This document shows, one piece after another, positions 34,646 to 43,386 of a stretch of 51,312 bases of DNA. The first letter of the stretch is position 1. Every line of letters begins with the position of its first letter. Source of the stretch: JANJUB01 sp964586225 (GTDB lineage Bacteria > Armatimonadota > Fimbriimonadia > Fimbriimonadales > Fimbriimonadaceae); contig CAZPHD010000021.1 in assembly GCA_964586225.1 (NCBI GenBank), positions 1 to 51,312 on the forward strand, read 5' to 3'. Made by a program: the position numbers and the translations under genes. The notes under the pieces are model-generated. The model saw nothing but the letters and a program-made list of their open reading frames with translations. It searched no databases and was not told the DNA's origin.

Positions 34646-35419
34646 TCACTCGGCGTCTTCGCGCGGGAGATACTCGAACCGAGTAAACCACGTCATCGCC
34701 GCAACCGTCAAGGTCAAGATGACAACCAACATCGTCGGCCAAGCGACCGACGTGGCAATCAGATTATCGACCATGCCTCCCGAAAGCAACTGCAGCCCAG
34801 GCCCGGTCTCGACGACCGAGGGCCGCTCCGCGATTGACGTCAGATAGGAGTTGATGCTCAAGTAATACATGCTCCCTGGAAGGGAGGCGACGGCGGTTTC
34901 CCAAACAAACGCAATCAGAATGCACACGATCATCGCTCGGTTGACGAGCAAGCTGATCATGACGAACAGCGCACCATAGGCGGCCGACCCGATCAAGATC
35001 GCCTTCAAGTCGCGCCAGAAGAGCTCGTTGCCCAACGCTCCCGCGCCAAACACGCTCGCCGAAACGGCCACCGCCGCAACTACGGTGACGAGGGCCACTG
35101 CAGTCATCGAAGCAAGCGAACGCATGAGGATCAACTGACTCCGAGGGATGGGCCTAGTGAGCAAGTACACGATCGTCTTCTGCTCGACTTCTGCGCTCAG
35201 CACCTGGGTGGAGAAGATCGCTGACACCAGCGGCAACAGCCGGAAGACGAGCGTGCCGCTGAGCAGTGCATACAGGTCGTCCGGCGTTCGATCTACGGAA
35301 ACACGCTTGATGGCGAGCCCCATGATGACCAAGCCCACCGCCACCGCGACCCACGTGACGATACGCTTGACTCGCATGAAGTCTCGCAAGGCGCTGAGGT
35401 AGAGGTAGCCGAGGTTCAT
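34646..35419 (-). CDS. ABC-2 type transporter permease (second pair)
   Basis: A 257-residue membrane protein with six predicted spans and the ABC-2 pattern SAEVEQKTIVYLLTRPIPRSQLILMRSLAS between the early spans. Such permeases export lipids, polysaccharides, antibiotics or peptides, or support gliding and copper systems (NosY-like). It overlaps the upstream ATPase by ATGA. Substrate unknown. Confidence 0.82.
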   Translation of the reverse strand: MNLGYLYLSALRDFMRVKRIVTWVAVAVGLVIMGLAIKRVSVDRTPDDLYALLSGTLVFRLLPLVSAIFSTQVLSAEVEQKTIVYLLTRPIPRSQLILMRSLASMTAVALVTVVAAVAVSASVFGAGALGNELFWRDLKAILIGSAAYGALFVMISLLVNRAMIVCILIAFVWETAVASLPGSMYYLSINSYLTSIAERPSVVETGPGLQLLSGGMVDNLIATSVAWPTMLVVILTLTVAAMTWFTRFEYLPREDAE

Positions 35420-36358
35420 TCGTTCACCAGGTAGCGGAAGATGGATTCGAGGTTGTTGTCGGGACTGCTAAACCCGCGGATCGCCAACTGGTGCTCCTCA
35501 ATCAGCCGTGGAAACGCACCGTAAAACTCGTTCGGCTGCTCTGTTTGTAGCTCAACGCCGTCCCGCGTGATCTGGACCGAGATCACGTACGGGATGCTCA
35601 TGAGGGCCATTGCCAATCGGTGCGAGTCGTGCGTTTGAATTCGAACGCGGTGGGGATACTTGTCGAGGAGCTCGCGAATGATCTTGAGATCACCGCTTGC
35701 GAGCAGTCGCCCTCGATGCAGTAGGAGAATCGAACGTGTCATCTGCTCAACTTCGTGGAGAATGTGCGACGATACGAGGATCGTCTTGCCTTCATTGGCG
35801 AGTCGGTGAAGCAGATCGATGTACTCGCGTCGCGCGACCGGGTCAAGTCCGTTGAGTGGCTCATCGAGCAAGATGATGTCGGGGTCGTTCAGCATTGCCT
35901 GGGCCAGCTTGATGCGTTGCCGCATACCCTTTGAGNNNNNNNNNNCCCTTTGAGTAGCCCGCGATCTTGCGATCGCATCGGTCGCTCATACCCACCGCCT
36001 CGATGACCTCGTCGGTGCGCCGCTTCGCCTTGGCGTGATCAAAGCCGTTCAGCCGCGCGAGGTGGTAGACAAATCGCCGCCCCGTCATGTGTTCGTAAAA
36101 GTTGTCGATCTCGGGGCAATAGCCAAGGTGCTCAAACACGTCCGGGTTTGCAAATGGCTCAAGGCCGTAGACCGTGACCTGACCCGTTGTCGGGCGGAGT
36201 TGGCCGGTGATCAGTCGCATCATCGTGCTCTTGCCCGCGCCGTTCATGCCGAGCAGGGCCGTCACCCCCGGGCCAACCGTGCAGGAGACATCGTTGAGAC
36301 CAATGACCTGGCCGTACCAGCGCGACGTCTCGACCAGTTCAACGCGGGGTGCCGTCAA
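35416..36358 (-). CDS. ABC transporter ATP-binding protein (second pair), split by an assembly gap
   Basis: Reading through the 10-N run, the protein would be about 307 residues: Walker A GMNGAGKS, Q-loop YCPEIDNFYEH, signature YSKGMRQRIKLAQA, Walker B IILLDEPLNGLDP, H-loop VSSHILHEVEQM. The signature itself spans the gap. The 9 bases CCCTTTGAG occur on both sides of the Ns. Collapsing them restores the exact frame GYSKGMRQR, so the gene is very probably intact and the gap artificial. As given, the sequence is frameshifted at 35936-35945. Confidence 0.88.
35936..35945. other. Assembly gap (10 N), probably a missed 9-bp overlap
   Basis: CCCTTTGAG at 35927-35935 is repeated at 35946-35954. Merging them removes 19 bp and rejoins the ABC ATPase frame. 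Confidence 0.9.
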
Positions 36359-37332
36359 CCAACCACCTCAACCGCGCGAATTCGTCGCCATGCAATGAAC
36401 ATCATCAGCGCGCTGAGGCCGATCATGATCGCGAGCACCGGGACGAGCGGTGGCGCGGGCACCATCTGCATCCGGCTCGGAATGGCAAAGTAGGGCGACC
36501 CGGCCGTGCCCAGAATCGCTTTCGCCATGCCGATGTTGAGACCGTCCACGCTCGCGTAAAACAGGTCTTGCACGATCGGCAGGGCCTCTCGTGCCGCTCG
36601 GCGCGCCTCTCGTCCTCGACCCATCGTGAGTTGCACATGCACCACGACCATCGCCTGCGTGAAGAAGTTAGTGACGAAGTAAAGTGCAGCGTAACTGGCT
36701 CCGGCGATCCGCCCTTGGTTGAACATCGAGCTGAATCCGATGACCAACGAGGCATGGAAAGCTGCCGCCAGCGGGAACATGAGCAGCATCTTGAAAAAGA
36801 GCATCGGGTCTTGGGACACGAACCCCTTGTCGCGGTAGCTCATGACCCCAAACAGAAAAAACGCTAGGGACGGGAGGAACATGATCGCCAGCAAGGGCAA
36901 GAACACGCCGAACCACTTGCCCAGCAGGTAATCCCGCTTTGAAACTGGTTTGCTCAGGTAGACGAGGAGGGCGTTGGCCCGCGTGTCGTTCGCAATGGCC
37001 CCGGCACCCAGGATCAGCGCTCCGAGGAGAAAGAGAATCTGCCCGAAGCTGAACGCATGGAGAAACTGGTCCTTCCAAACAACCCGGCCGAAGAACGCCT
37101 CCATTGGGTCGGGTGTGCCCGGTGCGCGCCCAGCCGAGACCTGATCGATCACGAACATCACGAACACCATGCCCAGGTAGTACCAAGCTGAGAAGGCACT
37201 CACGACCCACATGACCTTCTTGCGGAAGGCATGGCTCATGCCCATCTTCGCGATCGCCCACCAACGATGCCGGGGGGCTTCGAGCTCACCCGCATAGTGG
37301 CGGTAACTGAGGTCGGCAATGGGGCTAGACAT
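36355..37332 (-). CDS. ABC-2 type transporter permease (first pair)
   Basis: A 325-residue protein with six hydrophobic spans and the ABC-2 motif GAIANDTRANALLVYLSKPVSKRDYLLGKW. The ATG at 37332 overlaps the upstream ATPase stop by 8 bp; the longer frame to 37446 lies over the ATPase gene and lacks homology. Its stop overlaps the next ATPase start (ATGA). Paired with the ATPase at 37325-38269. Confidence 0.83.
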   Translation of the reverse strand: MSSPIADLSYRHYAGELEAPRHRWWAIAKMGMSHAFRKKVMWVVSAFSAWYYLGMVFVMFVIDQVSAGRAPGTPDPMEAFFGRVVWKDQFLHAFSFGQILFLLGALILGAGAIANDTRANALLVYLSKPVSKRDYLLGKWFGVFLPLLAIMFLPSLAFFLFGVMSYRDKGFVSQDPMLFFKMLLMFPLAAAFHASLVIGFSSMFNQGRIAGASYAALYFVTNFFTQAMVVVHVQLTMGRGREARRAAREALPIVQDLFYASVDGLNIGMAKAILGTAGSPYFAIPSRMQMVPAPPLVPVLAIMIGLSALMMFIAWRRIRAVEVVG

Positions 37333-38269
37333 GAAACTGGGGACCTCCGGGATTCGGGCCGACGGCGTCAAGGAAGGCCTCTTCGAGCGACCGCTCGGCG
37401 ATGCCGAAGCCGCGTACTTGCGCGTGCGCATGGTTGGCTGCAGCAAGGACGCGAGGGAGGAGTTCTTCGGGCGTGCCAGGCGCCTGAACCCGCCAAACGA
37501 GCGGCTGCGCGTGGATGATCCGGAACCCCGCCTGCACCAGATAGGTGCCGAGTTGCGGCGCCTCTTCGCGCAGTTCGATGTCGATCGGTTGTCCTTCGAT
37601 GCGCTTCAGGTCGCTGATCAGGCCCGAGGCCCGAAGCTGGCCAGCCATAACGACCACCACGTGATCGCAAACCCGCTCAATATCGGGCAGCAAGTGACTG
37701 GAAATGATGACATTGACGCCCTTGCCATGCGACACCGAACGCACGAGTTCGAGCATGTCCTCTCGACCTGCGGGGTCCAGGCCATTGGTCGGCTCATCCA
37801 GCAGGAGGAGTTTGGGGCCATGGACGAGCGCCTGCGCGAGCTTGATGCGTTGCTTCATGCCCGTCGAGTAGGTCTCTACGTTTCGGTAGCGCGCCTCGCC
37901 GAGGCCGCAATACTCGAGCACTTCATGAGCGCGACGCAGGGCTTGTGCGCCAGGCATTCCCGCCAACTCGCCGGCATAGGCCACGAACTGGACAGCGGAC
38001 ATCCCTGGGATGTGGCAATCTTGCTCCGGCATCAGGCCGATGACCTGCCGAATCCGCCGATCATCACGAGCAACATCGAGACCCAGGACGCTTGCATTGC
38101 CCGCTGCTGGCTTCACAAAGCCCAGGAGGGTCTTGAGGAGGGTGGTCTTACCCGCCCCATTGGGCCCGAGCAGGCCAACTGCTCCCTCAGGAACGTCGAC
38201 CGTGAAATCGTGAAGTGCCGTAAATGATCCGTAGCGAACGGTGAGGTTGCGGATCTGGGCGACGGCCAT
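37325..38269 (-). CDS. ABC transporter ATP-binding protein (first pair)
   Basis: A 314-residue ATPase of the ABC-2 exporter class: Walker A GPNGAGKT, Q-loop LMPEQDCHIPG, signature YSTGMKQRIKLAQA, Walker B LLLLDEPTNGLDP, H-loop ISSHLLPDIE, plus the usual C-terminal regulatory part. It heads a five-gene operon of two ATPase/permease pairs and a small membrane protein. TAAAGT lies 5 nt before the ATG and there is no SD, so the operon is likely transcribed leaderless. Confidence 0.9.
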   Translation of the reverse strand: MAVAQIRNLTVRYGSFTALHDFTVDVPEGAVGLLGPNGAGKTTLLKTLLGFVKPAAGNASVLGLDVARDDRRIRQVIGLMPEQDCHIPGMSAVQFVAYAGELAGMPGAQALRRAHEVLEYCGLGEARYRNVETYSTGMKQRIKLAQALVHGPKLLLLDEPTNGLDPAGREDMLELVRSVSHGKGVNVIISSHLLPDIERVCDHVVVVMAGQLRASGLISDLKRIEGQPIDIELREEAPQLGTYLVQAGFRIIHAQPLVWRVQAPGTPEELLPRVLAAANHAHAQVRGFGIAERSLEEAFLDAVGPNPGGPQFHV

Positions 38270-38329
38270 GGGTGACTTTACTTTACACGCTGGTGCGAGT
38301 GAGGCGTGGGTCCTTTGGGCGTGGCTAGC

Positions 38330-38402
38330 TTGTTGGCATGTTGGTTTGTTGGCGTGTTAGAACCGGATTCCAACATGCTAACAAACCAACACGCCAACAT
38401 GT
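38330..38402. repeat. 8-bp word array with inverted partner array (large palindrome)
   Basis: Four TGTTGGNN octamers (38330-38360), a 9-bp spacer, then four inverse CCAACANN octamers (38370-38402). The whole folds as a hairpin of about 30 bp per arm. It sits 60 bp upstream of the ABC operon start and directly after the stop of the downstream-facing gene at 38403, where it could terminate transcription. Confidence 0.88.
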
Positions 38403-39017
38403 TTAAACTTCGCCGTCTTCAGTTGCCGCTTCTTCCGCCGGCGCTTCTTCAGCCGCCGGGGCCGCCTTGGCTTTGGCGCGGCGCTTTGTGGTGCCCGTGC
38501 CCTGCTCAATACCAACCGCACCTTCGGTGAAGCCGGTCTTGACCTTGACGCGGCGCGAGACTTCCTTGCCGGCGACGGTGCTCCAGTTCACTCGGTCGAG
38601 CGCCCATTGCCAGCCGATGTCGGACGGCGCGTAGAGGAACTCAACTCCCGACTGCAGGGCATCGCTGAGCACCGATTTCAGCTTGTCGTAACCATCGAGC
38701 GCCTTTTCGCCGGCGCTCAGGTTCGGCGACAAGCCCACGGTGATCGTGATCGGCTCTTCCTCCGGTGCACCCTTCTTAGGCTTAACGGCGTCAATACCTT
38801 CCTGAATCATGTCTACCTGAGCGCGCATTGCGGCCGACAGTCGCTCGTAATCTTCGGGCCACACATATTCTTCGCCCTCGTAGTGGGCGATGGCATGGCG
38901 ACCGGCAAGCGAAAGCGCGGAGGCAACGAGGGCGGCGTCGGTCGGACGCAGCTTAGGATAAGACTTCCGCACCTGTTCCAGGGCGGTTTCGAGCTTCGTA
39001 AGGTGGATCGTGATCAA
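38403..39017 (-). CDS. Protein of unknown function
   Basis: About 204 residues. The N-terminal two thirds are helical (LETALEQVRKSYPKLRPTDAALVASALSLAGRHAI). A middle segment has DAVKPKKGAPEEEPITITVGLSPNLSAGEKALDGYDKLK. The tail is low-complexity Ala/Glu/Lys-rich (AKAKAAPAAEEAPAEEAATEDG), possibly DNA- or protein-binding. The TTG at 39017 has GGAG about 9 nt upstream; a GTG at 39044 is the alternative. It is divergent from the BMP lipoprotein gene. No family recognised. Confidence 0.6.
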   Translation of the reverse strand: MITIHLTKLETALEQVRKSYPKLRPTDAALVASALSLAGRHAIAHYEGEEYVWPEDYERLSAAMRAQVDMIQEGIDAVKPKKGAPEEEPITITVGLSPNLSAGEKALDGYDKLKSVLSDALQSGVEFLYAPSDIGWQWALDRVNWSTVAGKEVSRRVKVKTGFTEGAVGIEQGTGTTKRRAKAKAAPAAEEAPAEEAATEDGEV

Positions 39018-39046
39018 GGATCGGGACTCCGGGGAGTGGCACACGG

Positions 39047-39062
39047 AGCGTGCGCCATAATA
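39047..39062. promoter_or_regulatory. Overlapping divergent -10 elements
   Basis: CATAAT on the plus strand (for the BMP gene) and TATTAT on the minus strand (for the gene at 38403) overlap around 39056-39062. This suggests two mutually exclusive promoters. No -35 on either side matches well. Confidence 0.35.
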
Positions 39063-39095
39063 CGACAGTTTACCCGGTACAGGAGGTCCTCAGAG

Positions 39096-40108
39096 ATGAT
39101 AGGTTGGAAACAGGGTTTGATCGTGGGCGCGTTGGCGCTCGCACTCGTCGGCTGTGACAGCAGTTCGAAGACAACAGGAGACACCGGCACGCCCAGCGGC
39201 GCTGGCGAAACCAAGAAATTGAAGAGTGGGTTGGTGTTCGATAGCGGCGGCGTGGGCGACAAGTCGTTCAATGACAGTGCCTACCGCGGTTTGGAACGTG
39301 CGGCCAAGGAACTCGGCATCGATCCGAAGACGGTGGACAGCGCGCGCGAAAGCGACTACGCCACGAACCTTGAGACGTTGGCGGAAAGTGGCTGTGATCT
39401 CGTGATCGCGATTGGAATCAACATGCAGAAGGCGATGAGCGAAGTCGCCCCGAAGCATCCGAACATGAAGTTCGCGATCGTCGACGCTCCGGTTGACTCG
39501 CCAAACGTGCGCTCGCTTGTCTTCCGCGAAGAGGAGGGCAGTTTTCTTGCGGGTTACGTCGCAGGCTTGATGTCGAAGACGGGGAAGATCGGCTTCGTGG
39601 GTGGTCAGGAGATCGACCTGATCAAGAAGTTCCAAGCGGGCTATGAAGCGGGCGCGAAGACCGCCAATCCGGCGATTGTGGTGCTCCCCGCGAAGTACAC
39701 CGGCGATTGGAACAACGTCGACCTCGGCAAGCAGAACGCAAAGACGCTCTACGGTCAGGGCGCGGACATCGTCTATCACGCCGCTGGCAAGTGTGGAATT
39801 GGCGTGATCAATGCCGCGCAGGAAACCGGCAACTACGCTATCGGCGTGGACAGCGACCAGGACTACTTGGCCGAAGGCCGCGTGTTGACTTCAATGATCA
39901 AGCGCGTCGACGAATCAGTATTCCAGACCATTAAGGACCTCCAAGATGGAAAGTGGGACACCGGAGTGAAGGTTTATGACCTTAAGTCGAACGGCGTGGG
40001 CTTGTCTGAGATGAAGTTCACGAAGGATGCGATCGGCGAGGCAAACCTCGCGAAGATCAAGGAAGTCCAGGACAAGANNNNNNNNNNTATCTGGGCTCGC
40101 TCAAGTAG
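39096..40108 (+). CDS. BMP-family (PnrA-like) substrate-binding lipoprotein, 3' end disturbed by gap
   Basis: About 335 residues. Lipoprotein signal peptide with lipobox LALVGC, then a Ser/Thr/Gly linker. Periplasmic-binding fold with SGLVFDSGGVGDKSFNDSAYRG, FLAGYVAGLMSKTGKIGFVGG, VYHAAGKCGIGVINAA and YAIGVDSDQDYLAEGRVLTSMIKRVD, the hallmarks of the BMP family of nucleoside or purine uptake receptors. Perfect AGGAGG lies 9 nt before the ATG. The last codons are broken by 10 N at 40078-40087. Past the gap, one frame reads YLGSLK-stop (40106-40108), taken here as the end. No ABC ATPase or permease of this family is adjacent. Confidence 0.87.
40078..40087. other. Assembly gap (10 N) in the BMP gene
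   Basis: No shared bases flank this gap, so unlike the first one it may hide real missing sequence. The literal frame does not reach a nearby stop, while another frame ends at 40108. Confidence 0.8.
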
Positions 40109-40112
40109 GGTC

Positions 40113-40209
40113 TGATTTTGGATTTTGGATTTTGGATTGCCAGAGGGCTGCAGACTGCTAACTGCTAACTCAATCCCAATCCAAAATCCAAAATCCAAAA
40201 TCCAAAATT
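40113..40209. repeat. 7-bp word array with inverted partner array
   Basis: GATTTTG heptamers (40113-40138), a middle with GCTAACT direct repeats (40154-40169), then CCAAAAT heptamers (40171-40209). The arms are reverse complements. The same heptamer occurs inside the rhamnosidase and murF genes. It separates the convergent BMP and aminopeptidase genes. Confidence 0.88.
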
Positions 40210-40212
40210 TAA

Positions 40213-41445
40213 CTAAGCCCACTCTCCCGCGCGCATCAGCGGCACGAGCGTGCCATCAGGCAGGACACCGTCCACGTCTATCTCACCGGAGCCGATCATC
40301 CAGTCCACATGGACGATGCTGTCGTTCGCGCCGTGCTTGAGTCGCTCCTCCTCCGACATGTCGTCGTAGCCCGCGAGATTCTCTCCGTAGCAAGCCCCGA
40401 ACGCGATGTGGGACGCCGCATTCTCATCGTAAAGCGTGTTCAAGAACAGCACTCCCGATTGGCCGACTTTGCTTGAATGCGGCACGAGCGCGACTTCGCC
40501 GAGGCGGCACGCCCCTTCGTCGGTGGCCACGAGCTTGGCGAAGGCGTCCTCGCCCTGCTTTGCCGTCACCTTGACGGCGGCACCGTTCACGAACTCAACC
40601 TGAATGCCGTCGATCATCTGGCCCCGCAGGCTGAGTGGCATCGTGCTCGAGACGACGCCGTTTACGCGATCTCGATGAGGCATGCAGAAGACCTCCTCCG
40701 TCGGCACGTTGGGCGAGCAGAGGATGCCGTTACGCGCGCGTCCGCGGCCTCCCGCCCACACGTGCCCATCCGCGAGGCCGACCCGCAGGTCCGTGCCGGG
40801 TCCGCGAAAGTGCACCGCATCCAGCCGCATCTCATCAAGAAGTTTGACGCAGGCCTCAAGCCCTTCGGAGTGGGTGCGCCAAGCCGTGATCGGGTCATCT
40901 TCAAGAACACGCGACGTGAGGAATATCGCTTCCCACAGCTTGGCTACGGCTTCATCGGTCGGTAGGTTAGGGAACACCCGCGACGCCCAAGCGGGGGAAG
41001 CCGCGCCAATCAGGGACCAGTTGATCTCGAAACCGGCGATGATCTCGCTGATGATTCGGCGTGCTTGCCCCTGCGCCTTGCTCTGAGCAGCGACCTTATC
41101 GGGCGAAACTCCCGCGAGCAGGGCGGGATCGGTGCTGAGGATGCCCAATCGGGCGGCATTGGACCGGTGGGCGGCGGCAATCCCGTCGATCAGCCATTGG
41201 GGGGCATAGGTGATGGCCTCATCGGAGCCATGCGCATACTTGGCGAGCGTCAGCTCGGGGTCGGAGTAGAAGACCTCGACGTTCTTTGCGCCCCGCCGAT
41301 AGGCTTCGGTAGCGACGAGTCGGGCAAGAGGTGCGGAACCGATTTCCGCGAAGATGAGGAGCTCTTGGCCAGGTGCGAGAGCGACACCCTCGGCGACCGC
41401 CAGTTCGGCATAGCGTTGAAGGTTTTCTTCGAAGGAGCGGGACAT
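40213..41445 (-). CDS. M29-family aminopeptidase
   Basis: A 410-residue cytosolic metallo-aminopeptidase of the AmpS/PepS/aminopeptidase T type. Family metal ligands are visible in order: Glu in NVPTEEVFCMPH, Glu in CRLGEVALVPHSS, His and Tyr in NAASHIAFGACY, His and Asp in SIVHVDWMIGSGEIDVDG. N-terminal VAEGVALAPGQELLIFAEIG is typical. Length is usual. There is no SD; TAGACT lies 7 nt before the ATG, so probably leaderless. Confidence 0.92.
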   Translation of the reverse strand: MSRSFEENLQRYAELAVAEGVALAPGQELLIFAEIGSAPLARLVATEAYRRGAKNVEVFYSDPELTLAKYAHGSDEAITYAPQWLIDGIAAAHRSNAARLGILSTDPALLAGVSPDKVAAQSKAQGQARRIISEIIAGFEINWSLIGAASPAWASRVFPNLPTDEAVAKLWEAIFLTSRVLEDDPITAWRTHSEGLEACVKLLDEMRLDAVHFRGPGTDLRVGLADGHVWAGGRGRARNGILCSPNVPTEEVFCMPHRDRVNGVVSSTMPLSLRGQMIDGIQVEFVNGAAVKVTAKQGEDAFAKLVATDEGACRLGEVALVPHSSKVGQSGVLFLNTLYDENAASHIAFGACYGENLAGYDDMSEEERLKHGANDSIVHVDWMIGSGEIDVDGVLPDGTLVPLMRAGEWA

Positions 41446-41473
41446 GTGCGGAAGTCTATCCGCAAGTGAGTAT

Positions 41474-41590
41474 GGTTCGGGTTTGTTCGGGTTGGTTCAG
41501 GTTTGCTCGGTATAGGAAAGAATGACTTGAAGGACTTGTCCGACAGGCCCAATCCGAGCCAATCCGAACAAACCGAGCCAACCCGAACAA
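41474..41590. repeat. 10-bp word array with inverted partner array (second locus)
   Basis: The same TTCGGGTTTG/GGTTCGGGTT-type decamers as at 33173-33385: a short forward array (41474-41511), a 37-bp unique spacer, then inverse decamers (41549-41590). It lies between the aminopeptidase promoter and the stop of the cysteine-rich gene. Confidence 0.85.
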
Positions 41591-41594
41591 AACG

Positions 41595-41861
41595 CTACTT
41601 CTGGCAGCAGGACTTGGCGGCCATGGCTACCTTCTTGGAGCCCTTGACCTTCTTGGCCGATTTGGCCTTCATCGCGCAGCAACCGGCTGCCTTGCCCTCA
41701 ACCTTGGCCGCCATCGCGTTGGCCATCGCCAGGAACTCGGCGTCGCTCTTACTCAGAGCCGAGGCCTTGTAATAGCCGGAACCGCAACCGCCGCCCTTGC
41801 AGCAATCAGCGAAGGCCGAGGCCATCGCAACACCGAGAATGAGAGTCATTGCAATCTTCAT
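41595..41861 (-). CDS. Small secreted cysteine-rich protein
   Basis: An 88-residue protein with a signal peptide (KIAMTLILGVAMASAFA) and a mature part with seven cysteines (DCCKGGGCGSG, AGCCAM, KSCC) and many lysines and alanines. The paired cysteines suggest metal binding or disulfide cross-linking; the family is not recognised. ATG at 41861 with AGGTGA upstream; a GTG 9 nt earlier is open. TAAAAT is a possible -10 at about 41882. Confidence 0.65.
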   Translation of the reverse strand: MKIAMTLILGVAMASAFADCCKGGGCGSGYYKASALSKSDAEFLAMANAMAAKVEGKAAGCCAMKAKSAKKVKGSKKVAMAAKSCCQK

Positions 41862-41961
41862 CACGTTCACCTATCGGTCATTTTACCGCCATTTATTAGG
41901 TCTGACGGCCAACAAGACTAATGACGTCGCAGCGACCCCAATCGCGGGTAGATTGTCGGCG

Positions 41962-43236
41962 ATGGTCTACTTCCCCGAAGTCACCGCGCCGATCGTTTGC
42001 GAAGGGCCGCGAAGCCGAAATCCCTTTGCCTTCAAGCACTACGACCCCGAAGCGCTCGTGGGGAACCGGACCATGGCCGAGCACCTGCGCTTTGCCGTCT
42101 GCTACTGGCACACGATGCGCGGCACCGGCGGCGACCCGTTCGGTGTCGGAACAATGATGCGACCTTGGCAGACGGCCGAGCAGACGCTGGACGCCGCCTT
42201 CGAGTTTATGACGAAGCTTGGTGTCGGTTTCTGGTGCTTCCACGATCGCGACCTGGTCGAAGAGGGAAGTAGCTTCGACGAGAGTTGCCGCAAGCTTGAG
42301 GCGATTGTGCCCCTTGCTGAACGGAAGCAGCAAGAGACCGGCATTGAGCTGCTCTGGGGAACCGCGAATCTCTTTAGCCATCCGCGCTACCAAGCCGGAG
42401 CCGCTACGAACCCCGATCCGCACATCTTTGCCTATGCCGCCGCCCAGGTGCGGCACGCCTTGGATGCCACGCATCGCCTGGGAGGTCTGGGGTACGTGTT
42501 TTGGGGCGGCCGCGAGGGCTACGACACGCTCTGGAACACCGACATGAAGCGCGAACTCGACCAGCTCGGCCAGTTTCTCTGGATGGCGGTGGAGTATGCC
42601 CAGCAGATCGGATTCACCGGCCAGTTCTACATTGAGCCCAAGCCGATGGAGCCGACCACGCATCAATACGATTCGGATGCCGCGTCCTGCCTGAACTTCC
42701 TGCGCGAATACGGCTTGCTGGAGCATTTCAAGCTGAATATCGAAACCAACCACGCAACGCTGGCGGGGCATTCGATGCGTCACGAACTGCAGGTTGCCCG
42801 GCACGCGGGTGCCTTAGGTTCGATTGATGCCAATCGCGGCGATGAGCTGATCGGCTGGGATACCGACCAGTTCCCGACGAACATCTACCTCACCACCGAG
42901 ATCATGCTCGAGGTGCTGGCGATGGGTGGCTTCACCACCGGCGGTCTGAACTTCGATGCCAAGGTTCGGCGGCAGTCGTTCGAAACTTCCGATCTGTTTC
43001 ACGCCCATATCGGCGGCATGGACGCGTTCGCGATCGGCCTTAAGGTGGCGCACGCGCTCATTGAGGATGGGCGTCTGGAAGCGCTCAAGGCCGAGCGCTA
43101 TGGCAACCCGGTCAACTTTAGCTCGCTCGAAAAGTGCGAGGCGTTTGTCCGCGCGAACGGCGAACCCACCCTCCGTTCGGGGCGACAGGAGCTGTTCGAG
43201 AACCTGGTGAACGATGTGTTGATGACCGCGAGATGA
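41962..43236 (+). CDS. xylA: Xylose isomerase
   Basis: A 424-residue cytosolic enzyme interconverting D-xylose and D-xylulose. Visible: GFWCFHDRDL (catalytic His and Asp), FWGGREGYDTL, IEPKPMEPTTHQYD (metal Glu), NIETNHATLAGHS, DANRGDELIGWDTDQFP (metal Asp residues), GGLNFDAKVRRQS. The start is at 41962; a longer frame to 41797 lies over the divergent cysteine-rich gene. TAGATT lies 7 nt before the ATG, with no SD. No xylulokinase is adjacent; with the rhamnosidase and GH43-like genes it supports plant-sugar use. Confidence 0.95.
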   Translation: MVYFPEVTAPIVCEGPRSRNPFAFKHYDPEALVGNRTMAEHLRFAVCYWHTMRGTGGDPFGVGTMMRPWQTAEQTLDAAFEFMTKLGVGFWCFHDRDLVEEGSSFDESCRKLEAIVPLAERKQQETGIELLWGTANLFSHPRYQAGAATNPDPHIFAYAAAQVRHALDATHRLGGLGYVFWGGREGYDTLWNTDMKRELDQLGQFLWMAVEYAQQIGFTGQFYIEPKPMEPTTHQYDSDAASCLNFLREYGLLEHFKLNIETNHATLAGHSMRHELQVARHAGALGSIDANRGDELIGWDTDQFPTNIYLTTEIMLEVLAMGGFTTGGLNFDAKVRRQSFETSDLFHAHIGGMDAFAIGLKVAHALIEDGRLEALKAERYGNPVNFSSLEKCEAFVRANGEPTLRSGRQELFENLVNDVLMTAR

Positions 43237-43355
43237 TTCTGACGCATGTTTCTTGGAGGTCAGGATCGTCGTTGGGTTCGTCCCGAGGCAGTGCTCCGAA
43301 CTCCCAATGGTCAACCTAGGATGGGCAGTGCCATGAGGGATGACTCAAAACAAAA

Positions 43356-43379
43356 GCGGCGTCTGAAATCAGACGCCGC
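43356..43379 (-). terminator. Rho-independent terminator of tRNA-Gly
   Basis: A GCGGCGTCTGA / TCAGACGCCGC stem with a minimal loop is followed, on the minus strand, by TTTTGTTTTG. It ends 7 bp after the tRNA 3' end and faces xylA convergently. Confidence 0.85.
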
Positions 43380-43386
43380 CTAAACT

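Noticed and set aside
38607..39095. N-terminal extension of the BMP lipoprotein frame
   Set aside because: The lipoprotein signal peptide and AGGAGG place the start at 39096; the extension is antisense to another gene.
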